Origin: Valencia hispanica
Taxonomy: Eukaryota; Chordata; Actinopteri; Cyprinodontiformes; Valenciidae
Length of the DNA stretch: 64,000 nucleotides
Reading direction: 5' to 3'
Assembly: GCA_963556495.2 (NCBI GenBank)
Contig: OY747714.1
Location: 52,191,541-52,255,540, forward strand
The notes beneath the pieces were generated by a model. The model did no database searches, was not told the DNA's origin, and saw nothing but the letters and a program-made list of their open reading frames with translations. The first letter of the stretch is position 1, and the number at the start of each line of letters is the position of its first letter. Shown here in pieces: positions 36,438-46,359 of this stretch. The position numbers and the translations under genes were made by a program.

Positions 36438-36807
36438 ATGGCGGATCTTGTCGGATCAGCAGCGCGTCTTCAACTACCGGCTCTCCCAGGCCCGGCTGGA
36501 GGTGGAAGATGCATTCGGGATCTGGTCTGCACAGCGGAGAATGTTTCACCGCAGACTGGAAGTCAACCCCGAAGTTGTGGAGAAGTGTGTGAAGGCGACG
36601 TGTGTTCTCCACAACTTCATGAGGGTTTCTGGAGATGGCCAGGTACCTGCAGTGAGGGGAGCTGCCGCTGCTCATGGAGAAAGACCACTTCCAGCTGTGG
36701 GGCGAATCGGAGCCAACAACGCAACCAGAGAGGCAGTGGAGACCAGAGAAGTTTTCATGGCCCACCTCAGTGAGGAGGGGGCAGTGCCATGGCAGCCGGC
36801 AGAATAG
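36438..36807 (+). pseudogene. Harbinger transposase remnant (HARBI1-like, C-terminal end only)
   Basis: A DDE nuclease of the PIF/Harbinger superfamily would excise and insert the element. Only the last part remains: RVFNYRLSQARLEVEDAFG, then RRMFHRR and KATCVLHNFMR, matching the conserved end of HARBI1-like proteins, with a stop at 36805-36807. A good translation start (ACAACATGGCGG at 36438) lies 25 bp upstream of this block but in a different frame. The junction near 36455 therefore looks like an internal deletion that fused the gene start to its end. About 110 residues remain of the usual 340-400, and the catalytic aspartates are missing. Confidence 0.85.
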
Positions 36808-37458
36808 TCATGTCCATACAGGACTGACCCAAAACGGCTCTTTTAAGAGCCACCCAGTAAAAAAATTAAGAGCAAAACTTTCTGAAAATTTCTACATCTA
36901 TATTTACTATATTATATTTTAGGAATTTGTTTTTCTCTATACATTCATATATACATTCACAAATCCCTTTCATTTATGGATTATTGTTTGTTCTGTACAT
37001 ATTTACTTTTGACCTGTTCACCTGTACCTCTCGTTTCCAGGTAATGACTGACAGACTGCTCTGCTTTCTCCCACAAACTCGTCTATGGATATGGTGAAAT
37101 CAATCAAATAAACTCAAATAGTTCTTGCTTTTGTACTTCTGTGATATTTTATATAGTCAATAAAAAGGTATATTTCATTAAGGTAATTATTATCTGTTAT
37201 TAAAAATAATATTTTCACCCAAATGGCATTACATAGGACAGTAGAATTAAATTAAGGAAAGTAGCTGACCAAAATGTTACATATAAAAATATTTAATATA
37301 AAAAAAATACATACAACATATATACATATAATAAAACAATAAAATAAAGAACAGGAAGAGAAAGGACCTTATTTGGAGGAAGTGCGGTGGAAGACAGGAG
37401 GGACACAGAAAGGAGTCTCCTTCCTCCCCTGAAAAAGGTGTCAGCCCGATCAGTAAAA
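36808..37458. other. AT-rich spacer between the two convergent Harbinger genes
   Basis: No coding pattern seen. It contains AATAAA-type signals on the plus strand near 37108 and others near 37345, consistent with 3' ends of the two convergent transcription units. Confidence 0.5.
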
Positions 37459-38940
37459 CTACTGAGTATTGTCCAAATGGGTCAAATTGTTCATTCTTTC
37501 AAAAATCAGTCTATGAATGTCAAATTTTAGGATGTCTCTTTCTAGAGGTGACACCCTTTTCAGGAGAGGATGAAGAGAGAGAAGGAAGTGCATGTCATCA
37601 TCTGCAGGAGGAGCAGGAGCTGGTTCAGGCCGGGCCTTGAGCACATCAAGCAGCTTTTGCTGGAACTCTGTTGGCACTGACAAGTCCTGCTGCCTCCGCC
37701 TTCGTTTTCTTGGAGGGCCTGTGAAAAAACACAGTAGAAAAATGTGTTAAAAATGCTACAATTATGTTGAACAAATATACAAATTAGATAAAATTATAAG
37801 CAACATTTTAAGTCTGTATGAAAGGCTGAGTGTGAATTCCAGGGTATACACAGACATTTCAGAAAGTACAAAAAGTAATTCGCCAAGTGTCTGGGAACCC
37901 AAAGAAACAGATTGACATCTTTGAATAAAACCTACATTCCCAACCTTTCCAAACAGCACTACACACCTGCAGGTGCTGGAGCAGAGGAAGGGCCAGGCTG
38001 GTCAGAAGAAGAAGCAGCAGCAGCAGAGGAAGGGCCAGGCTGGTCAGAAGAAGAAGCAGCAGCAGAGGAAGGGCCAGGCTGGTCAGAAGAAGAAGCAGCA
38101 GCAGAGGAAGGGCCAGGCTGGTCAGAAGCAGAAAAGGAAGGGCCAGGGGACTCTGGTTCAGCCATGTCACCTGCCTCCATGTTAGCTGGATCTGTCAAGA
38201 CAGAAAGGAATATTATTGACCCTCCTGTTTATTATGCTTTATACCAAGATCACAAATACTTCTACTGCTAGCACTAATAATAAATAGCAAAACTTTGTAG
38301 TAGCAAAATGATGTAGGTTTCAGCTTTACAATAATTACTTTCATGTTTCTGAGCACGTTTTTGTGTGTGTTTGTGTGCCACCATGTCTGGGTTTTCTTCT
38401 CAAAATCACCAACCTTCTGCCTCTAACCGCCCTGCTGCTTCTTCTTTTGGCTCCTCTGGGTGGTCGTACCCCTCCGCCTGCTCCTCCTCGACCCCCATGT
38501 TGCTCGATGTTTCGCGGGGGGCGATGAAGGGTTCGAGGAAGGACAGGACAGAGAGGTACTTCCATTTCTGCACTTTCCCTCCTTCTGCTCCGCTCTTCCT
38601 TCTCTCTTTCTCTTTTCTGCTCTGCCTGACATATGTGTCCCTCAATGTCTTCCACCGTTTTTTGCAGATCTCGTCTAAATACACAATGGGAAACTGGTAA
38701 TGCGTATTTAGTACCGTAGTTGCCCTAACCGCTTTTGGCTAGCGTAGCGTTAGCTAACATAACAAGAAAGTTAAAAGAAAAAATATTTTTTTCTATGTTT
38801 AACTGCTTACCTGGCACTCCAATATCCTCCGATATCTTCCTCCAAATCAGATCCGATCTCTTCCTGTCTTTGTAAAAAGACGAAGACGGGTCATACAATT
38901 CACGGACATTACATACAGCGACGATCAGTTTGTCCTCCAT
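37459..38940 (-). CDS. Harbinger-borne MADF-BESS DNA-binding protein, four exons
   Basis: Spliced gene model with canonical GT-AG introns: exon 1 38940-38811, exon 2 38674-38414, exon 3 38191-37967, exon 4 37718-37459. The exon lengths 130+261+225+260 give 876 nt, or 291 codons plus stop, and every junction has the same phase. Exons 1 and 2 together form a MADF (Myb/SANT-like) domain, with LIVAVCNVRELYDPSS, DLIWRKISEDIGVP, then ICKKRWKTLRDTYVRQ and WKYLSVLSFLEPF. Exon 3 is an acidic Ser/Pro-rich linker made of SSDQPGPSSAAA-type repeats. Exon 4 has a basic nuclear-localisation-like PPRKRRRRQ and a BESS-type segment (MHFLLSLHPLLKRVSPLERD). Such partners are thought to bind transposon ends and help carry transposase into the nucleus. 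The start at 38940 has a good context; an in-frame ATG 30 nt upstream is possible. The model is inferred, without transcript data. Confidence 0.8.
37975..38150 (-). repeat. Coding minisatellite in exon 3 of the MADF gene
   Basis: Tandem in-frame units of 36-39 bp encoding DQPGPSSAAASSS-like peptides, four full units plus a partial one. The number of Ala codons differs between units, the usual mark of slippage in a GCA/GCT run. Confidence 0.85.
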
Positions 38941-39205
38941 CTTGAATAAAAAATTTGCCGATTCCCCCATGGAAGGAGTTACCACGTCAGTACAACGAGT
39001 CGCTCTGATTGGTTGACGCCGCGCGTCTGCTGCCCGAAAGTTCAATTTTCCCAACTTGAGCAGCAGACGCCCCGACGGTCCGGGCATCAGCTGCGTGGAC
39101 GCGCTGATGCCAGCTGCGCCGACGCGCGCGACTTGCTGCTTGGCAGCTTGGCGCCCACTAGATGCGTAGATCCCATAGGCTTGCATGTAATCTAGCTGCC
39201 CTGCT

Positions 39206-39237
39206 GCCTGGACGCGCTGACCGGTGTGAACGTGGCT
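39206..39237 (-). repeat. Harbinger terminal inverted repeat, right
   Basis: 32 bp, inverted match to 36251-36282. Directly followed by the target-site TAA. Confidence 0.93.
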
Positions 39238-39240
39238 TAA

Positions 39241-39774
39241 GTTGTATATTAAAATTGGGACCCAGGACACCACGGGATACCGAGGAGGGAAGCCCCTCCT
39301 CGCACCCCAGTGATGTGCCCATGCCCCAAGACCCTATATGAGTGGTAAAGTGATGGAGCGGGTGGACAGAGGTGTCCAGGGATGGGGAGGGAAGGACTGG
39401 GAGTCTTCCCAGGGAGCCAGCTCCCCCACTGACCCCAATAGGCACCGCTGTTCACCGGGATCCACCAGGGGAGGGAGGCCATGGCACGTTCGACCCGGGT
39501 CCCACGGCCACAGCACCACAAAGCCCCACGGACCCCAAGGCAGTCCCCCCAGCCCCATCCCAGAAGGAGGAACTAAACCCACCCTGACATTCACTCTGCT
39601 CTCAAAACACAAAAGACACTAGACACCCAGGTTGAGTTCGCCCTACAGGGACCGACAATTACAATCGGCCCAGAGAAAAAGAGAGAGGCGGCTGCACATG
39701 CCGGCAGCTGGCCGGCCACGACCCCCACAGGCAACAGAGACCCCACGCCGGCCGACCCCCAGCCAGGACCACAG
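39241..39774 (-). other. GC-rich 3' UTR of the minus-strand Tx1-like LINE, proximal part
   Basis: Follows the ORF2 stop codon on the minus strand. Same base composition as 34900-36247. No coding motif recognised. Confidence 0.5.
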
Positions 39775-40587
39775 CTAGGGGGCGCGGCGCCCCGTCTCAA
39801 GACCAATATGGTGCAACAAGAGATTTCTATACTGATTAATATTAAGAGCTTTTTTATTTTTCCAGTTCAGGAGGATAGTTTTCTTAGCGATGCATAAGGC
39901 AATGTGAACCATTAGAACTGACTTTGTGTCCATGGTGACATCATTTAAATTTCCTAACAGGCAAATTGAGGGAGATGGTGGGATAGTACATTTCAGACAC
40001 TTTGATAAGTCCTCACATATCTGGCACCAAAATTTCTTAACAGGTGGACAGAACCAAAGCGCATGAACATAAGAATCTGGTATATTGCTTGTTCATTGTA
40101 AGCAGGTATTAGATGACGTGAAACCCATCCTAAACATTCGTTGACCTGTATAGTGTACTCTATGAAGGACTTTGTATTGTATTAATTGCAAATGAGGATT
40201 TTTTGTTATTTTAAAGGTTCTTAAACATATCTGAGACCAGACGTTTTGGTCAAAGCTGGCTGATAAATCCACCTCCCATTTTGAAATAGGGATGGCTATT
40301 GATTCATCTAATGTAGATAAAGTTTTGTATATTTTAGACAGCAATTTGGGGGGGGTTGAGATTAAGAAAATCTAAAACTCTTGCTGGAATTTGTAATTCA
40401 GCTGTATTGAGCCTAAATTTACCTTTAATAATAGATTTAATTTGTTGATATTCTAAGAATTTGTTTTTATCAATTCCATATTGTGTAATTAATGTATTAA
40501 ATGGGATAAAGTCTGTTCCTTCAAATATATGTTCCAGGTATTCAAGGAATAGAGAAGTGATGTTTTGTTATGGAAATATCAGTTGCT
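39775..40587 (-). pseudogene. Tx1-like LINE ORF2, C-terminal end, decayed
   Basis: Minus-strand translation gives the end of a Tx1/L1-type ORF2: FIPFNTLITQYGI, then FLEYQQIKSIIKGKF in one frame, WEVDLSAS...NPHLQLIQYKVLHRVHYT in another (40344-40093), then HALWFCPPVKKFW and HHIGLETGRRAP ending at the TAG at 39775-39777. A TGA at 40093 falls where the family has the second cysteine of its C-terminal cysteine/histidine motif, and at least one frameshift lies near 40345. Endonuclease and reverse transcriptase are absent. The element differs from the LINE at 24716 in sequence and 3' UTR. Confidence 0.75.
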
Positions 40588-40593
40588 GATTAT
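40588..40593. repeat. Possible target-site duplication of L2 copy A (left)
   Basis: GATTAT directly before the L2 tail; GATTAT recurs at 44539-44544 at the other end. The first two bases could also belong to L2, because copy B also reads GCAGGA there, so the duplication is 4-6 bp. Confidence 0.45.
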
Positions 40594-41085
40594 TCAATTC
40601 AATTCAATTCAGTTTATTTATATAGCGCCAATTCACAACAGATGTCATCTCAAGGCACTTAACAAGAAGTCATTTCAATACAATTATACAAACATTCCAA
40701 TCAGTTAAAAAGTTTCCTATTTAAGGAATCCCAGCAGATTGCGTCAGTCATTGGCGTGAGGTTGGGCAGATTTCCAACCACAGCAATCCTTCAGCAATCC
40801 CTCATACTGAGCAAGCATGTAGCGACAGTGGAGAGGAAAAACTCCCCTTTAACAGGAAGAAACCTCCAACAGAACCAGGCTCAGTAGGAGCGGCCATCTG
40901 CCACGACCGTCTGGGGGTTTGAGAAGACAGAGCAGAAACACAGAAGGAACAGAAGATCTGATATAAGAGAACTTTCTATGTTACAGAAAGTAAAAAGTTG
41001 ATAACAGGACACAGTGGATGTTCAGTTACTGGGAGGATCATCCCAGTCGATGTCCCCCGTCCAACAGGGCATTGCAGCCAAGCAG

Positions 41086-44000
41086 GATACCAGACCAGGT
41101 ATATCTTCTATGGAGAGAAAAACACTGAGAGAAAACAAAGTTAACAGTCGAAATAACAGAATGTACTGTAATACAACTGGAGAGTCGTAGGAGAAAAGGA
41201 AGTAGCAGAGTGAAGAAAAGTGGTAAGTCTGTCCTCCAGCAGTCTAAGCCTATAGCAGCATAACTACAGAGATAGCTCAGGATGACCTTAGCCACTCTAA
41301 CTATAAGCTTTATCAAAAAGGAAAGTTTTAAGCCTGGCCTTAAAAGTAAACAGAGTGTCTGCCTCACGGACTAAAGCTGGGAGCTGGTTCCACAGGAGAG
41401 GAGCCTGATAACTAAAAGATCTGCCTCCCATTCTACTTTTAGAGATCCTAGGAACTACAAGTAAACCTGCAGTCTGAGAGCAAAGGGCTCTGTTAGGAAC
41501 ATATGGACCAATCAGATCTCTGATGTATGATGGAGCTGATTATTATGGGCTTTGTATGTAAGAAGAAGGATCTTAGATTCTATTCTGGATTAAACAGGGA
41601 GCCAATGAAGGGAAGCTAAAACAGGAGAAATGTGATCTGTCTTTTTAATATTCATCAGAACTCTTGCTGCCGCATTTTGGATCAACTGAAGGCTTTTAAT
41701 GGCATTTTGTGGACTTCCTGATAGTAAAGAATTACAGTAGTCCAGCCTTGAGGTAACAAATGCATGGACTAGTTTCTCAGCATCACTCCTGGACAGGATG
41801 TTTCTAATTTTAGCAATATTCCGGAGGTGAAAGAAAGAAATCCTAGAAACCTGTTTAATATGGGATTTAAATGTCAAGTCTTGGTCAAAAATAACGCCGA
41901 GGTTCTTTACGTTATTACTGGGGGCCAATTTAATGCCATCCAGATGAAGTGATTGACTAATCAGTTTCTGTTTAAGAACTTCTGGTCCAAAGACAGAAAC
42001 TTCTGTCTTGTCAGGATTTAAAAGCAAAAAGTTTAGGGTCATCCATGCTTTTATGTCTTCCAGACATGCCTGTAATCTACCTAACTGACTGGGTTCATCA
42101 GGATTTATGGATAAATATAGTTGTGTATCATCGGCATAGCTGTGGAAATTTATCCCATGCTGTCTAATGATTCTACCAATTGGAAGCATATATATGGTGA
42201 ACAGAATTGGTCCAAGCACAGAACCCTGTGGAACTCCACAAGTAACCCTTGAGAGTGAAGATGATTTATCATTTAGATGAACAAACTGGAATCTATCAGA
42301 CAAATATGATTTAAACCAGCCTAGTGCTGTTCCTTTGATCCCTGCAACATGTTCAAGCCTTTCTAAGAGAATATTATGATCGACTGTGTCAAAAGCAGCA
42401 CTGAGATCTAACAAAACCAGAACAGACACCAGTCCATTATCTGAGGCCATGAGAATATCATTAGTAACCTTCACCAGTGCTGTTTCAGTGCTATGATGAG
42501 CTCTAAAACCTGACTGAAACTCTTCAAACAGCTCGTTACTGTTTAGATGTTCACAGACTTGATTAGCAACTATTTTCTCAAGGACTTTGGATAAGAAAGG
42601 AAGGTTAGATATAGGTCTGTAATTCACTAAGTCATCTTGATCAAGGGAAGGTTTCTTGAGTAAAGGTTTAATTACAGCTATTTTAAATTCCTGTGGTACG
42701 TATCCGTTTACTAAGGATAGATTCATCATATCCAAAATGGGGCCAGGAACCAAATGGAACACTTCTTTAAATAATTTGGTTGAGATTGGGTCCAAAATAC
42801 AAGTTGAAGATTTAGATGAGGCTAATATTTTTGATAATTCTGAAAGCTCGACTGAATCAAAACAGCCTAAGCACAACTGAGGTTCTACAGTTCTTTCCGA
42901 TACTGACTCATTTACTGAGGAAGAAGTAATCATGTTTGGGAGGGTGCCAATGATTTTATTTTTAATAAAATTTATTTTATTTATGAAGAATCTCATAAAC
43001 TCATCACTGCTAAGAGCCGGGGGAATAGTTTGCTCAACAGAGCTATGACTCTGTGTAAGTTTGGCAACTGTACTAAAAAGAAACCTAGGATTATTTTTAT
43101 TCGCCTCTATTAATGATGAAAAATATGCTGTTCTAGCTTGTCGAAGGGTCTTTTTATACAGCAGTAGACTGTTATTCCAGGTTAAATAGGAATCCTCTAG
43201 ATGTGTAAAGCGCCATTTTCTCTCCAACTTCCTAGTATTCTGCTTTAAAGTACGCAACTCTGCGTTAAACCAAGGAGTCAGCCTCCTATGGCTAGCCACT
43301 TTCTTTTTTAAGGGGGCTACACTATCTAATGCCAAACGCAATGAGGACGTAACGCTGTGAACCAGACCATCAGTTTCTGAAGGGTTAGAGATAGAATTGC
43401 TGCCATCCACTGTGTTACTCTGAGACACTGAGGAAAGTAAGAATGGTACAGATTCTTTAAAAATTGTTACAGCATTGTCTGATAAAGTTCTACTATAATG
43501 AAATTTTCTTTCAGATTTAAGATGGTCAGTTAAAGTAAATTCAAAAGTTATCAAGAAGTGGTCAGACAGGACCGGGTTATGTGGGTGGACTGTTATTTCC
43601 TCACACTCAATACCGTATGTCAGTACAAGGTCCAAAGTGTGTTTACCTGAGTGGGTCGATCCCTGTACTTTTTGAGTAAAGCCAATTGAGTCTAAAATAG
43701 CATTAAAGGCTGCATTTAGGCTATCACTTTCAGTATCCACATGAATATTGAAGTCCCCCACTATAATAACCCTATCAGTATTTAATACTAAATCAGATAA
43801 AAGATTTGAGATCTGATCCAAGAATTGAGAGTAAGGGCCTGGTGGACGATACAAAACCACAAACAAAAATGGTCTTAATGTTTTGCAACTTGGATGAGGA
43901 AAATTAAGGGTTAGATGCTCAAAAGAACTGTAGCTATCAATTGGTCTGGGACTAATTAGTAAATCAGAACGGAAAATGGCTGCAACTCCTCCTCCTCGCC

Positions 44001-44268
44001 CAGTATTTCTAGGAATGTGAAAATTTAAATGACTGGAAGGAGTTGACTCATTTATACTGACATAATCCTCCTGCTGCAACCAGGTTTCTGTGAGACAAAG
44101 CAAATCAATGTGATTATCACAAATCAAGTCATTTACTAACAAAGTCTTTGAGGAGAGAGATCTTATGTTTAATAAACCACATTTAATAGATTTATTTTCA
44201 GTCAAAGTTGTATTTATTTTTATGAGATTTCCATAATTTGCTTTTGTTGTCTTAACTTTTAATCCCAT
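41086..44268 (-). pseudogene. L2-like ORF2 (endonuclease-reverse transcriptase), nearly intact, with premature stop
   Basis: Open for 892 codons from the ATG at 44268 to a TAA at 41590-41592. The N-terminal APE endonuclease is complete by motif: [34 protein letters not shown] and LSDHFLI (about residues 30-250). Reverse transcriptase follows with [26 protein letters not shown], catalytic [26 protein letters not shown] and YADDTQLY (about 42126-42137). Near the C-terminal end HWLPV is followed by TAA where relatives have lysine, a one-base change. After it the remaining C-terminal region (MLTYKA-type and FKARLKTFLF-type blocks) can still be traced to about 41086 with frame breaks. ORF2 makes the nuclease and polymerase for retrotransposition; this copy probably makes a shortened product. 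Confidence 0.88.
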
Positions 44269-44386
44269 TTAATTTTGGCCGTGGGCAAGACACTGTTTCT
44301 ATAGGGTAATGGGTGGGTAACAGTACAGAAGCAGCAGAGAGGTGGGTTAAACTACGACTCTGCTTCCTGGTCTGGACCCTGGATTG

Positions 44387-44538
44387 TCAGTGTTTTGGAG
44401 GATTAATAAATTCGGCCATATTCCTAGAAAGAAGAGCTGCTCCATCCAAAGTGGGATGGATGCCGTCTCTCCGGATCAGACCAAGTTTTTCTTCCCAAAA
44501 AGTTCTCCAGTTATCAATGTAGCCCACATCGTTTGCAG
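44387..44538 (-). pseudogene. L2-like ORF1, C-terminal stub
   Basis: The last 50 codons of the esterase-type ORF1, matching copy B ([15 protein letters not shown] motif, stop at 44387-44389). It lies 118 nt upstream of ORF2 on the same strand, which gives the native spacing of the two frames in this L2 family. Confidence 0.8.
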
Positions 44539-44544
44539 GATTAT

Positions 44545-45185
44545 CTCATTGACAAAATGGTAGGAAGTTAGTGAAGCCAGATGGAGAAAAACAATTAGGA
44601 ATTTTGTTTTCCACAAAAAAAAAATTTGATTGAGTTGTTAGATAAATGAAATAAAAATAATAGATTTTGCTACAGGGAAAATCTGTTGTGTTAATCATAT
44701 TATCTCGAGATTATTTTCTAATTTGTTAGGAAGAGATTTCCTATTTCACTTGAAGTTGGGCGTGTTCTCTGTAGGGGATAAATTAATAATCCAAATTTTA
44801 GATTTCATAAAATTCTTGAAACGGGACAGTTACCAAAGAGTTGTTCTACTTGGAAAGTGAAAAATTAAAGTTTTAACTGAAGTTTGTAATCAGATGAAGA
44901 TGAAATAATCATATTATTGCTAACAGAAGATCAAAATTGAACTTTGCATGTTTTTGGCATTTGGCCAACAATGGGGAACAGGGGTATGGCGACCTCTAGT
45001 GGCGAACTAATTAAAGCATTTCTTACGGACAATTCAATTCTCAAACTGATTACTATGTGGACAAGAAGTGTGTCAGACATGGAAAAATAGAAAAGCTTCT
45101 CATATAAAATTAAGAAACAGCTTTGAGCAAACAAAGGCTGTACTGAAGAAGCTCTATTTAGTAAGAAAAGATAATTTCTCCTAAT
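44545..45185. other. AT-rich stretch, no gene recognised
   Basis: Lies between L2 copy A and the integrase remnant. It may be decayed pol of the same provirus, but I could not match any motif in six frames. Confidence 0.4.
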
Positions 45186-46060
45186 GGATTTGTAATGTTA
45201 ACACTGAAACATTTAGATACACTAACTGTTGCAGAAATGTTGCTTAGAAAAATAATGCCTAGATTTGATATCCACAAATGATCTATAGTGGTAACGGAAC
45301 ACATTTTGTGAATGAAATAATTGATAAAATAGGACAAAGATTATAGATCATTTTTAAGAGACAATTGGATTCTAAAAGCAGATTAAGAAAGGCCATGAAT
45401 AAGACTAAACAGAATTGGAGATACTGTTTGGTTATGATAAAGTTATATATGAATATAACACCAAGTAATTGAACGAATTTGATGAGACTTTATACCTTCC
45501 TACAGTTTGGTATATTAAAATAAGAGGAAAAATTACAAACTGATTTATGACTTTATGATAAAAATGTTGCAAATTGAAAAAGAAAAGCAATGGAAGAAAC
45601 GGGACAAAATTGGATATTGTCTTGATTTGGTAAACTATACATGCATATAAAACCAAATTTGAATATTGGCCTCATTATATTTGAAATAATCTATGGGCGT
45701 AGATACAGAATTCCTTAGATTGGTTTACTCTCTTCTAAAAAAAACAATTTGATTAAGATCTGGGAGTTTTCATGATCAAAATACTGATAATTACATGAGT
45801 TATAAATGCAAACTAATCATATGCCAGATGATCCTATATTCCTACAGGAAGAAGTGAGCTGAAAGTAGGTGACTGGATCCTGATTAAAGGCTGTAAATAG
45901 AAAATTGGTCATCACTCAGGTGAGAAGGGGCCATTCCAGGTATTTTTGACCACACCAACGGCTGTAGAGACTGAGTTAGATACACTTAACCCATTGTAGA
46001 AAGCAGTGACCATTGCTAGATATAGGGAAAGCAGTCTAAGAAAAGTGGTGTTAAAGACTG
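45186..46060 (+). pseudogene. pol: Retroviral integrase remnant (end of pol)
   Basis: Broken reading frames show pieces of a retroviral integrase. One block near 45227-45340 matches the catalytic core, including a GTHFVNE segment next to the second catalytic aspartate region. There the expected Asp reads as Gly, and a stop and frameshift precede it. A C-terminal block near 45870-45975 has GDWILIK and GPFQVFLTTPTAVE, close to the integrase C-terminal domain of gammaretroviruses. Integrase joins proviral DNA to the host genome; this copy carries several stops and shifts and cannot. Described from visible fragments only. Confidence 0.65.
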
Positions 46061-46353
46061 ATTACAAAGGGAAGTAAATACATTAGGTTCTACTTGTCTC
46101 AACCTCAGTGAAGAGAACCAGGAGATCCACTTTTCTATAGAGACTGTTTGAAGGGAGAGATAGTAACTATGAAGGTTTTTCTGCTATTTAGTACTTTTAT
46201 TTTTACAGCTTTTTGGTGGTGTTATTTCAATAGGAACGTTAGGACTCAGAAAAATGACATATGGCACATGAGAATGCTGATTTATTTTCTTGGTTTACTC
46301 AGAGAAGGACACACAGAAACCCATTTGAAACTAGTGTATGGTGACAAAATACA

Positions 46354-46359
46354 AGATAT
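46354..46359. repeat. Possible target-site duplication of the Rex3 LINE (left)
   Basis: AGATAT(C), repeated at 48649-48654 at the other end of the element. Short, and its last base is ambiguous with the ATCC tail. Confidence 0.5.

Larger units (their letters stand above)
36251..39237. mobile_element. PIF/Harbinger DNA transposon, nonautonomous
   Basis: A 2,987-bp element bounded by 32-bp terminal inverted repeats with one mismatch (36251-36282 and 39206-39237, ends AGCCGCGTTCACACC and AGCCACGTTCACACC). It is flanked by a TAA direct repeat (36248-36250 and 39238-39240), the 3-bp target size known for this superfamily. Further imperfect inverted similarity rich in GCGCGTC extends inward on both sides. 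Inside are two convergent genes: a truncated HARBI-type transposase on the plus strand and a spliced MADF-BESS gene on the minus strand. The transposase damage means it would need a transposase supplied in trans. Confidence 0.93.
34343..40587 (-). mobile_element. Second Tx1-like LINE, minus strand, 3' part with long GC-rich 3' UTR
   Basis: Read on the minus strand it gives an ORF2 C-terminal end (40587 down to 39775), then a GC-rich 3' UTR (39774-39241, and 36247-34900 beyond the Harbinger insert), then an AT- and pyrimidine-rich stretch with AATAAA-like signals (34497-34520), and a final A-rich run (T-rich on the plus strand, 34345-34363). That run touches the minisatellite edge. The minus-strand 5' end at about 40587 is cut off by an L2 LINE. 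Treating the GC-rich part as 3' UTR is an inference from continuity on both sides of the Harbinger element. The open frames inside it (35130-35860) show no recognisable domain. Confidence 0.65.
40594..44538 (-). mobile_element. L2-like LINE copy A (CR1/L2 group), minus strand
   Basis: Read on the minus strand: end of ORF1 (44538-44387), a 118-nt spacer, ORF2 from 44268, a 3' UTR, the motif GCGCTATATAAATAAAC and a tail of AATTG repeats at 40594-40611. It is 5'-truncated inside ORF1. A nearly identical 230-bp stretch (about 95-97%) is present in copy B at 52911-53140. Short-repeat tails instead of poly(A) are typical of CR1/L2-group LINEs. Confidence 0.9.

Noticed and set aside
38725..39273. 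182-codon minus-strand frame at the Harbinger right end
   Set aside because: Its upstream half runs through the terminal inverted repeat and past the element border. Only the part from 38940 (or 38970) down is used, as exon 1 of the MADF gene.
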